Below are positions 48,061 through 59,768 of a stretch of DNA of 64,000 nucleotides, one piece after another. The number at the start of each line of letters is the position of its first letter. Position 1 is the first letter of the stretch. The stretch lies in contig OX104124.1 of the NCBI GenBank assembly GCA_944474755.1, forward strand, positions 45,151,342 to 45,215,341, given 5' to 3'. The position numbers and the translations under genes were made by a program. The notes beneath the pieces are model-generated. The model searched no databases, had not been told where the DNA came from, and saw only the letters and a program-made list of their open reading frames with translations. This stretch comes from Limnoperna fortunei (lineage: Eukaryota > Mollusca > Bivalvia > Mytilida > Modiolidae).

Positions 48061-50885
48061 ACTGCAAAAGCTAGGACCTTAAATTAAAACATCCACTTAA
48101 AAACATTCTACCTAAGCAATCATAAAATTGTCCTAAATCATCGCGAAAAACATATCCTATATCACCAATTAAAAATTGTAACCTTGCTTTAGGCAACAGT
48201 TGTGGAGTTGCCTTCATTATGGCTTGAAAAATCAATGTTGAACTCAAATAGTTTTGAGTATTCATTAATCGGGCAATACACGTGAGATGCCCTCGCTTAC
48301 GTTTTAGGTACAGAGATCGAATATATCATTTTGTGATATATTCATCCTACAATGATATTCATTTATAGGTAGCGTTTTCGTTCGCGCAAGAAGTTTAATG
48401 CGAGATTCGCGGAAATCTCCTTCAAAATACGCTTTCCACCCTTTTATAACATAGAATGGTCTATACTTATCTAGACAACTATTATATTGCAAGCAAGGCC
48501 CTCCTAACATAATTCCAGAAGGCATTACCAAAATTAAAACAGTTAAAATCTCCATGCTCTTCTAGAACAAAAATGATAAAATTAATCAGATTTTTACCTT
48601 TTTCCAGGAGATATTTGTTAACATGGTAATTTGGCGTAAAGAATTATTGATATAGTAACCAAGATAATTGTATTCAGTTACATCTTCAAGGGACTCACCA
48701 CATACTTTCCAGTTTGAGTTCTGATTTATTCGTTTTCAGATTACCATCACCTTAGATTTGCCTGCATTAAATTTTAATTTCCATTTTTTGAATAATTCAT
48801 AGATAAATAGGCAAAAGTGCTTGCAACTTCTTAAGCGATTTGGCAAACAAAACAACGCCATCTGCAAACAAAAGACCATGAATCAATTGAGATGCTAATT
48901 CTACGTCGATATTGCTCTCATTCAACACCTGAACAAGCTCATTCATAAAAACAGAAAATAGTGTATTGGATATGATGCAACCCTGCTTGACCACATATTT
49001 CTGCTAAGAAAAGTCAGACTCAATACCAACAAATAGAACCTTATTTGGAACATTTTATAAATTTCCTTAATTAAACGCCAGGTTTTACCCAGAATTCCAG
49101 TTTTTTCCATAGTTTAAATAAGTCCTTTACGCCAGACTCTGTTAAATGCTTTAGACAGATCTTAAACTGCAACATTAAGGGGTTTATTGGATATTTGCCA
49201 AGAAAGCAAATGTGGCAAATACCCTGTAAGTCGATTCTACGGTCCTTCATAAAGATCCCCTGGGATTCACCTAACACATTTGAATTCTCGAGGTGTTCAG
49301 CAAAATTACTTTCGATTGTATTTGAAAAGAACTTATAGACATTAGAGGATAATGTGATTCACCAATAATTATTTACACCGAGCCCGATTTATGAAAGAGT
49401 TTAATATTACCTCTATGTCATTCGTCGGGAATTGCCTCTAGGTCGGCCATTAGAGTAAACATATCTACCAAAGTTCGTGCAATGCCATCGCCCCCATATT
49501 TCAATAAGTCATTTAGTATCCCGTCTATAGCAGGGGCCTTTCCATATTTAAGTGTATTGATCGGTTTGAAGGTTGATTATTTAGAAAACCGCCAGGACGT
49601 GATATTTTCACCGGTAGCAATTGTTGTGTCTACCAATAGAGTCGAAGTGTTTGATTAGAAATTCACTAATCTCACCGTCATCTTCGGGCAGGTTACAGTT
49701 ATGAATTGGGTCATTACGCTGTTTCCTCGGACTTTTAAGGGGGTTCCAGAATCCTTGCATTTTTCTGACAACCTGCAAAAACATTTTTTTGCCCTGTATT
49801 TCTTTTTGTTTGCTTGCTTTATGTAGAGCTTCTTAACGTTTACGGTAAAGGCAACATATAGATTTAACAAATTCGCTATCAGATAGATCTTTTTGTATGT
49901 CTGCGTTGCAACTAATTTGCGTCTTGAGACGCTTTGAACATATAAGCGAGATCTTTGTCCCTTAAGTTTCGATAATTTTTAACCTTTGGCGCTTTTGATA
50001 TCGTATTTTCTGCGGCCTTGTTTACTTTTCCTTTCCAGACGTTCCAAATTTCGTTTATATTGTTGGAAGATTTTGGACCCAAGAGTCTGCATGGGAAAAC
50101 TGAGACTGTTGGAGAAGTCCCAGTAAGTGTCGTCATTGATTTTCCAAAAGGAAATATCATCGACCGTTTGTTTGTTTTTTAATTTGGGATCTGTCAAGAA
50201 AACGCTTAGAATTACATGATCACTATGTTGGACATACTGGCCTTCTTCATCGATATGCACTTGCTTAATTATTTCAGCAAGTTTGTTAGATAATAAGATA
50301 TAACCGATATCAGACATTTATTTGTTCAAAATTCATGTATGAAAACCTTCACAGGGATCTACAGCGTAAAATCGGCAGCTTAAGTAAATTGTATTTTAAC
50401 GGTGACAGTTATAACTTTGGTTATTGTCAAAGATAATTGTCTTACTAGTAGTCACATTGTTTAAGACAGTAACCATTAAAATCTCCTGAGAGACATATTG
50501 TATGCTCCTGGGAGAAAAAGGCCCAATTCTCAATAACAAAGACTATCAGTCAATGACTTATCAGTACCATCATTGGCGAAGTAAACTACGCATATCGCAG
50601 TCTTAACCCCATTTATACGACCAAGGACCCAAGACGCTCAAAACCATTGTCCTTACTCCCATTTAAATTTTCGTCAATAATTCGGAACTCCGATTTAATA
50701 CATATACCTTTACAACCTTTGTCTTTACCAGACTTTCTACATTTTTCTACCCATTTAAAGGCTTATCAGCAGTCTTGAGAAATGACTCCGCTAAGCATAC
50801 AATACAAGGAGAATTGTCTTCAAGATGATTGTTTAGTTCATGTATATTACCCCGCATTCCTCTTATGTTTAAAAAATTTGTAAGA
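48061..50885 (-). mobile_element. Degenerate LINE (non-LTR retrotransposon)
   Basis: Minus-strand remains in the expected order. The apurinic endonuclease start (NIRGMRGNIHELNNHLEDNS) is near 50,880, and the endonuclease motif SGDFNGYC near 50,480. A linker frame occupies 50,317-49,979. Reverse transcriptase blocks are at 48,994-48,797 (QGCIISNTLF and LLFADGVVL), with a C-terminal region to 48,071 (LPINEYHCRMN, FDLC). It is broken by many stops and frameshifts. The catalytic F/YADD is FADG, so it is inactive. The clade was not determined. Confidence 0.85.
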
Positions 50886-50935
50886 CCAAGGTCACCAGGA
50901 AAAGACCTGTAGGTTTTTTAATATTTATTGCTCAC

Positions 50936-51740
50936 TTATCGTTAACACAATGTTTACTTATCATTAACACAGTGATCACTTATCGTAAACATAATGTTTA
51001 CTTATCATTAACACAGTGATCACTAATAGTAAACACATTGTTTACTAGTCTTTAACACAGTGATCACTAATAGTAAACACATTGTTTACAAATCGTTTAC
51101 ACAGTGATCACTAATAGTAAACACATTGTTTACAAATCGTTTACACAGTGATCACTAATAGTAAACACACTGTTTACTAATCGTTAACACAGTGATCACT
51201 AATAGTAAACACATTGTTTACAAATCGTTAACACAGTGATCACTTATAGTAAACACATTGTTTACTAATCGTTAACACAGGGATCACTAATAGTAAACAC
51301 ATTGTTTACTAATCGTTAACACAGTGATCACTAATAGTAAACACATTGTTTACAAATCGTTAACACAGTGATCACTTATAGTAAACACATTGTTTACTAA
51401 TCGTTAACACAGGGATCACTAATAGTAAACACATTGTTTACTAATCGTTAACACAGTGATCACTAATAGTAAACACATTGTTTACTAATCGTTAACACAG
51501 GGATCACTAATAGTAAACACATTGTTTACTAATCGTTAACACAGTGACCACTAATAGTAAACACATTGTTTACTAATCGTTAACACAGGGATCACTAATA
51601 GTAAATACATTGTTTACTAATCGTTAACGCAGTGATCACTAATAGTAAACACATTGTTTACAAATCGTTTACACAGTGATCACTAATAGTAAACACATTG
51701 TTTACTGATCGTTAACAAAGTGTTCACTAAACACACATTT
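50936..51740. repeat. 44-bp satellite with two dyads per unit
   Basis: About 18 units of tcgttaacacagtgatcact plus aatagtaaacacattgttta and ctaa, with an exact period of 44 bp in the clean part. Each unit has the palindrome agtgatcact and the inverted repeat agtaaac-acatt-gtttact. It lies directly next to the 5' end of the LINE. Confidence 0.95.
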
Positions 51741-52490
51741 TAACACAATGTTATAATCGCTGGATAACAGAGCAGCCAGTGTGATCAGGGCAGATGACGA
51801 GAATATAGACACATGTTACATTTTAATTTAGTACATACAGGCATACATGAGTTAACTTAAAATGTTCATCGTGCGGTATATATGTCGTTACTGGTTGTTT
51901 ATGTGGAAGTTGAAGGATATATGCATACGGCACAGTATTATATACAAACACACACGTCTAGGAAAGATAAAACATATAACGCCAGAGGATGGAGTACCTA
52001 CACTTTTACCAGATCCATATTTTCCATATTTTTTTTCGATCCGTCCGTCTGCATTCTCTCTAGTTCAATTTATCAGCTGAAAATGAACGGTACAGTATAA
52101 ACAGATCTATTTCAATATTGACGTCTATGTATCAATAATACTATAATCACAAACATTGTGCTATTTGTTTTACTTTACATTAAGAATTGTATCTACGCTA
52201 ACTAGTTCTAAGCAAATATTAAATACAGCAACATTGATGCGAAAGAGAAATTGTTACTCACTTCAACCAATTCGTTTGCCCCATCTTAAATTTTGACATT
52301 TTATGATTTTTATTTATAGTTGTTTATACCTTATGTATCTATTTGGATTTTGTGCTTAATTTAATATAAACGACATCTGAAATAATATATATTAGCCTTA
52401 AATAGCATAAAATACATTAAACTTATATAGGTATCTATGAAGGAACAATACTTCATAAAATAATAATAATACCAAAGCGATCTGTATCGT
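51741..52490. other. Spacer right of the 44-bp satellite
   Basis: No exon or repeat recognised. Two overlapping short open frames on the + strand have no splice or homology support. Confidence 0.45.
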
Positions 52491-52493
52491 GCA

Positions 52494-52585
52494 AGTAGCC
52501 TGACACTTTAAACACGTTAGCTCATTTCCACTAATTGAAGACGTACTAGCAGCTCTGTGGGTCGAACCGTTTCCAGTGTCCAGAA
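52494..52585. mobile_element. SINE-like family 2 fragment
   Basis: Matches the 3' half of the copy at 53,750 (ctgacactttaaacacgtta, then agctctgtgggtcgaacc and gtttccagtgtccag). Confidence 0.5.
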
Positions 52586-53598
52586 ATATTCACGAATGTC
52601 AAAACAGTGAACAGAAATAACGGATAGGTCGATAAGAAATGCCATAAAAGAATATTAGAGTCATAATTTGTTCGTGTACAATATAAAACATTAAAGATAC
52701 ACAATAAATTATCATGTACGTATAAATACGTGGTCAGAAATTCTAAACTTCAAACACCGAAACTACAGCTAAGCAACAAGAACGCCACAATTGAAGTTCT
52801 GGACAGTTGGGATGGAAGAGGGTCTGCGTGGAGCCCTCCCATTTTTCAGATAATATTTGAAAAAAATATAAACAGTTTTGCGCAATTCTGGATCTTTCTG
52901 AACTAGGTTGATGTGTTTTATATTTCATAATTGTCGGTACCATTGCAGAAGGGGGTGGGGAAGGGGCGTGCGAACTCACCGAACGCCCTTGTTCCGATGG
53001 CCATTCACTACTAAAATAGGGTCAGCAATTCTGCTCCACACGAGTCACTTTTTGTCTTAATATACTCTTAAACATAATTTGTCTTGACATAACTTGCATA
53101 TACCTTCAATATTTATGTATGAATTTTTCATTTTGGAACATTTTAGAAAAAATCACAACACTATGGTACGCTATACTTACAAAGGGCTGGTGTAGATGTT
53201 ATAAAATCTGAAAATCAATCAATCAATCATCAATCAATAATTTTATTTATCTCCTCAATAAGCTAAGCTTTCCTTAAAGCAAAACAAATTATATTGCGCA
53301 TGAATAAGTCGTTTTTTATCTTAAGCAATCATCCACAGTTTTGACGGTAGAGTTAACATTCCAATATTAAGTTGTACTCCGACATTTTGATTGCAGTAAT
53401 AAATGGAAAACCAGTAAATAGTGCTGACTAGTTTTAGACTTACAATGCGTCAATATCAACCTCTTAGTGTAGATGATGTGAAAAAGTCGAAGAGACAAAA
53501 GAATATCAATAGAAGATACATCTAAGCGTTTTTTTGTTGTTGTTGTTGTTGTTTAGGTTTTATATGAAAGAAGATGAATTTAGTGTTATGAGTATTTC

Positions 53599-53690
53599 GT
53601 TTTTTGTTTGTTTGAATGTTGTTTAATGGCTTTCAGCAATTTTATCAGCTATATAATGGCGTCCAGTTTATCGGGGGAGGAATCCGGAGT
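53599..53690 (-). mobile_element. SINE family 1 tail fragment, minus strand
   Basis: The plus strand shows tttgtttgaatgttgtttaa, tcagcaattttatcagct and tggcgtccagttt, the reverse complement of the family 1 tail. Confidence 0.7.
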
Positions 53691-53749
53691 AAGAAAAACG
53701 AGTACTTCGTCTTAAGTGTCTGTGTTTATGTCTATCTTTGTACGAAAGT

Positions 53750-54176
53750 TGATTGATTGATTGATTGGATTGGCGAGCAGTATTTCAGCTATATTCAGGA
53801 CGAGAACAAGTTAACAAACAATACATCAATTGAAAAAGGGGTGCGATGGGAAACAGGGATCACAATTTTGACTGCCACTGAAAAGGTACGGAGTATTGGG
53901 TAGGGTTGGAGAATTTAGCTTTTTGTAGCGGCTACAATGAGCCTACTCTTTTTCGAAATCTACTAAAATAATCTTTATTGTGCAAGGAGCGTGGCACTCT
54001 CCAAACACGTTACCCACTATGGTCCGCTGCCAGGCTTTCCGTATTATGACCTGACAACACCCCAACGAGAGGGTTTCCCCTATCCGCCATCCGGGGACGC
54101 GCTCGGCTGCTCTGTGGGTCAAGCACCGGAAACCGTCCCAATATGGTTCCAGCCTTTGTACAAAAGAATTATCTGA
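53750..54176 (-). mobile_element. SINE-like family 2, longer copy
   Basis: On the plus strand it opens with a (TTGA)n run and gagcagtatttcagctatat, and carries tttccgtattatgacctgac and gggtcaagcaccggaaaccg. It has the same orientation and order as the element at 21,327-21,839, with a different left-hand region. Confidence 0.7.
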
Positions 54177-54309
54177 CTAAAATCAATAAACGTACGCTAT
54201 TGCGGATATAGCCGAAAACAGTTGCTCGCTCGAAACCAATTTTATGCAATCTAAGCATCAATAAAATAACATCGTATGTGGGCATGCTCGGCTGTTGGTT
54301 CTGTAATAC

Positions 54310-57300
54310 CTTTAGTAGGATCATCCATCAGACTGTCACCTTCTGATCCAGTATTATCCGGAATATAAAGAACTATAATAGAAACGGGAATCAGCTGTAA
54401 GTAATTTAGACATACGTTATATCAAGGAAAATTTACATAAAAATAAGATTTTCTTCTCTTATTGTATCTGATATCTCTACAGCGATCCCGTTTTGGTCCA
54501 AAGATAGTTGTTTGAAATTCTGAATGGTTTAAAGTATCCGGACCACAATTTACCACGTGATCATAGCTGATGTGCTGTATGTCCATTGACTGTAATTTTC
54601 GGCAAACATCGGAAATACACTATGAGTCACTATTAACATTTTTTTTTTAAACTACATTTTTTGTTAACACTCAAACAGTATATTTTGTATCATTAATTAG
54701 CAATCAATAGATTTTCTACACTATTTTTTTTGTCGAAAAAAATTAAACGGTAACTTCAATTATGGGTCGGATTCGTTAAATCAAATTAACTTAAGAGTTA
54801 TTTTGGACAAAACTTAATGACAAGTAAAAACGAACATATGTGTATCTAGTAATATAACGCATACAATTCGCCATTAGGAAATCATACAATACACAATGGA
54901 CAACATATTTAATAATACAGACAATGATATGCAAAACATTGTATTAAGTACCATAGATCATTTGACCGTTCAAAGTTGTTCCGGTAGTTACACATCTACT
55001 ATTGATCACGTCCGAGATTCACAACGGACAGGGTCTCGACTCCAACCTTAATTGACAAGGACTAAGGTTTTCCGGAATGTCTGGCGTTTTTACTGGGTAT
55101 TTCGAAGCTTTTATTTATCATGATGTCCAGTTTTTAATTTGTAAGGAGTACCTGGATGAAAACCCATGTCTTTCGGGAAGAAAACTAGCAATCCTTGTAC
55201 TTAAGGTTGGATCAGACAGACCATGCCCGAACTCGATCTTACAACATCTATATTTTAACGCCGGTAAGTAGAAGTAAATGACTACGTTAACCCCCCGTCA
55301 ACCAATGGAAATGTGACTGACAACCTAACTTTGGGCAAGGTACGCAGGACCTAAGTATTGCAAAATTGTCTGCTGAATGGCCGTCCACCTCTATCAGTAC
55401 GGCATCGTATCCTCCTAAAACACGACGAGGTGAATACATTATCAAAAGTGTATTAAACGGTTAACAAACAAATAATATGTCAACTTGCACATCATGTATT
55501 ATTGACAGTTGTAGAATAATGACAGGAATCGTGTGCTTTACACACCTAATTTATGTTGTAACTCACCCATCAGATAAATACAGCCACCAACTGTTGCTAA
55601 TGCTAGAAATATTGCAAGAATTATACAAATACATCGCTTCCGTCCGCCAACAACTTCATCTTCAGGACATGCTTCAATGTCTATAAATACAAATGAGAGA
55701 TGCCTAAAATATCAATTAATTGTGTGTTTGCTTTTAATGGGATATTACGTTTATTATTTCAGATGATTTATTTTGTGTTACGTTTGATTACATAATAACT
55801 TACTGGGACATGAATATATACAGGTTTTACCACCGGTTGGCCTTTTAAGTTCACGTTTTTCCCTTGGGATATTGAAATCAGTATATATTCGTGCCTCCAA
55901 TCACATATCACAAAAAAGATTTTAATGAGATGTACCAATATACGCTTATTTTACAACAGTTGTAGACCTGACACAAAGCATTTTATGTAAGTCTAACTAG
56001 AATGAAAAATCCCTCACGAAAAACTCCGTACATACATCCTAAGATATATAGATAGTCGGTTTAGTTCTGTGGATCACTTCGCATTTTTATTTATATGTTA
56101 GCTATAGACTCCGATAAGTGTATTTCTCCTTAGAAGACAAGGATGACACCAGTTATTGTAAGCCGTAATTTTTCTGTAAATATGATTATAATTACCTTAA
56201 GACCAAACAGAGAAATTAAAATTTAGCAAATGATACAAATTTAATTTTAAATATGATATAACGTGATGTATTGTTATTATTTTATATACTAAATATTATT
56301 GAAAAAAATATTTCAGGAAACTTATAAAACCAGCCGAGAAATGTAATCATCAAAGCACATTGCTGGTTATAACTGAAAATGAGGAAACAATTTTAATAAA
56401 TTTCCACATCATCTTTTAATTATAATTGTAGATTCAGATTTTGATTTCAAAATTAAAAGTCCGTGCGAGACTGTTGTACGTAGTCAAGGACGTTAAAAAA
56501 ACCCATAAGTAAGTATTTCAAAATTGCATTTTCTTCTATAATTATTGGGTCTGATTCATTCGATCAATTTCTGAAGGATCAAGCTCACAAAAATGACATC
56601 TCCCCTGACTCTTTGTCCCTATTGTTTCTATTGCTGACATTTTCTAAGTTTTTCATATCATCGGTAAGGGGCGTAGCAGGCTTTACGGATGTACGCGGCT
56701 GAATCCACACGATTGTGACAAAAAGGCAATCTATCTGGGATTTAAACCCCAGTCACACTGGAGCTCACGATTACTTGCGACCACCGGCGACGCGTAAAAC
56801 CGACGATCATCGGCGATGGTCTGCGACCAAACCCTCTTTGCGCAGAAAAATTTACTACCGCGATTATCGTACGACCAGTTATTGACAATCGTACGACAAC
56901 TTGTCGTAAGACCATCGCACGATTACTAAATACTACTCAAGACTATCAGTGACTAATAATGTCACGTGGTCTGTGTCTTGTCACAGGAAATCTTTAACTA
57001 GTCTCTGACGATCGTACGATGGTTGCAATTTATCGTAGAGAAGTCGCTAATTGTCATTTGTAATCGTGGGTGGTCGTAAGACAAGTCACTACTAATCGCA
57101 CGATGATCTTAAGACTTTGGAAAGACTACCTGCGACCGAGGGACAAGGACATCGGCGCCGACCAGTTGAAGATTATTACAGACTTTCGAACGACGATCGT
57201 GCGACAGCCTAAGACCTTATAAGATCACTAGCGACCTGTTTGATCGCAAGGAGGTTTTTGTGCAAGCTCAAAAACCTCTCTGCGACTGAAATTGGTCGTG

Positions 57301-59711
57301 GGACCTTAATAAGATAACCTGCGACTGTCGAAGATCACCGATGACCGTCGTAAGACTTTTTAAAGATTCTTCGCGATCAGAGGTCACTGGTGATCGTCAA
57401 CTGGTCTTAAGTGGTCGTAAGCTCTAATGTGACTGGGGCTTTACATTACTAAATAAAGCACCTTAGAAGTCTCCAAAATTCACAAAATTGCACCATTGTT
57501 TTCATAATTATCCCTTGGGCCAGCCCACTTGCCACCTAGTTGGTTTTGAATCAATAATGTAACTACTGTAAATAATGTATAATAAATTCATGTTGCAGGT
57601 AAGGCGCACGGATCTGGCGAGCTGCAAAATGTCCAAATGATGGTTCAAATTACTTTCAGCTCTCACAATGTGTTTCAGTATATTTATACGTACAGACAAT
57701 TTATCGAGGGATGTTTATTGAATCCTAGATCTTAAACATTTTGTTTGTCAATCTTTGTAATTTGGGCTTCGATCTGACCGAGCCTATTACGGTTATTCAA
57801 GCAAGTCCGGTAAGGTTGAAGGTGTTAGAACTTAATCACTGACATCTTTAGGTTCAATTTGTTCTGGGATTTCTCACAATCAAACTTTCTCAGCCTTGCT
57901 CAGACCAGACCCACACATAAAAGAATACGTCTTGTTGAGTTCAGACTTAATATTTTACATTTTTTCGTTTTTTTTTAAATTATTTATAGGATTAGAAACA
58001 ACCTTATTATCTATAATGTTTGTTTGCGACAGTAAAACATTAAATTTTGCAACTACAAACACAATGCGGTTATCCCCAATTTCCATGCCGCACGCGGCGT
58101 ATTCGATTCTAAAATCATGTAAGTATTATAACACCATGTGGAGTAGATAATATGGAGTAGGCATTGTCAAAATGCGAGCACAGCGAATATAGTCCTTTAT
58201 TATCAATATTTAATGTACATTTCATAATTGACGTAACTTCCGAACACTCTCAAAGTGCCTGTAAATTCCAGTGGTCACGTGACGTCTTTTTTTGTAACGC
58301 TGACGTCATATGAAATGTAATTTGATTGTCATTTTTTAAAGATCAATTAAGAGATTGCAAAAACATAGTATGAAATTTGTGTTGTTTATTTTAAATATAA
58401 CATTTATTTTTTATCGAAGTCAACTTTATTTTCAAGTCTTTCTTAAAATTATTTTGAGTACTTTTCTTCATTCAATTTGTTACAGTTTTTTGACGATATC
58501 AACTTCCGGACGAAAAAAAATCAATATCAGCATTAAGCAGGTTTTGATCACGTGATTTCATTTTGATCACATGACACATAATTGCCGTAGAGCTCACCGC
58601 TCTGATCGGGAAGCTTCGCGCCCGCTGCGAGCTGTGCTCGCTATTAATATAAAGGCTCCCTTAATACGTTACCTGTAAAGTCAGTTTACGACTATAAAAT
58701 CCCCGATTCATGCTGGAAAATGGTTATGTTAATTCACCTTTGGTATCAATTGAGTGGTGTATGTAGACAGTAGAGTTTTACAATTCAGTTACAATTAAAG
58801 ATAATTGCTAAAACATTTACACAGAATAATTAAAGAAGCGAAGTATATTAAATAGTCAGTCAAACACTAACACAATCCATCGGAAACACAATAACATACA
58901 TAAAAAAACAACACACACAAATACAACCGAAATGAACATGCAAGTGAACTCGGGTGCTCCGAAGTGAAAGCAGTTCCTGCCTGCTGTTTAACTATTTCGG
59001 TTATATTACTTTAACAGGAATGACATTGATGAACATATCACCCTCACTGACGTTCTGTGACTCCTCTTTTATTTGTCCCATGCGTTTCCTGCTAGTTATC
59101 TTCTGGGTACTTATTCTTTTCTTTCGAGTAATTCTCTGTAAAGATATAATGTAATACTAAAGCATTTTAATAGTTGTACACTATACTATCGATCGTAATT
59201 TAATATTTTACTTATCTTTCATTATGGGGAAAGGGGGGGCTCGGTGGCCGAGTGGTTAAGGTAGTTCGTCTACTTTTGATCACGTGGTCTGTCAACACTG
59301 AGATTGCGGCGTCGATTCTCACTGCAAGCAGGGTGTTATCGACTCCAATCTTAATTGACAAGGATTGCCAGTTTTCCTAACGCATGTCGGGATTTTCTCC
59401 GGGTACTCCGGCTTTCTTCCCCAATAAAAACTAGAGGCATGATACAGCTGAAAAATTGCTGAAAGTGGCGTTAAACACCAACATTATCCAGCTGAACTTA
59501 GGTATTTAAGTGACAGTTTTAATCATAACGCTTGTAGGTTATTGTGCTTGTTCTCACAATTGACACTTATAATAATAAAAATAATAAATTATTATTATAA
59601 TTATTATCATTATTATTATCATAACATTAATCATATTTACACACGTGCTGCCCAAAATTACATTGTGCATCATATAAACACAGTCGAATGGTTAAACGAA
59701 CATTTGGTTTT

Positions 59712-59768
<57 letters not shown>

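Noticed and set aside
50936..51740. CRISPR-like array (also considered for 43,964-44,228 and 62,879-63,250)
   Set aside because: The units are directly abutting with no unique spacers, in a eukaryotic context; these are satellites.
52743..52979. 78-codon minus-strand frame, considered as a downstream exon of the membrane protein gene
   Set aside because: There is no acceptor in front of the frame and its content shows no domain. A donor-like gtgagt at 52,983 is in a different phase context, so I could not join it with confidence.
53991..54176. 61-codon + frame
   Set aside because: It lies wholly within the SINE-like family 2 element; non-coding repeat sequence.
57896..58150. 84-codon + frame as a gene
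   Set aside because: The methionine start and the first third lie in T-rich intron-like sequence. Only the inner 57,974-58,112 part is exon-like, and its strand is uncertain.
59237..59330. tRNA-Ser or tRNA-Leu gene (also at 29,848 and 47,680-47,766)
   Set aside because: A and B boxes are present, but the acceptor stems do not pair and the sequence continues into SINE bodies and tails.
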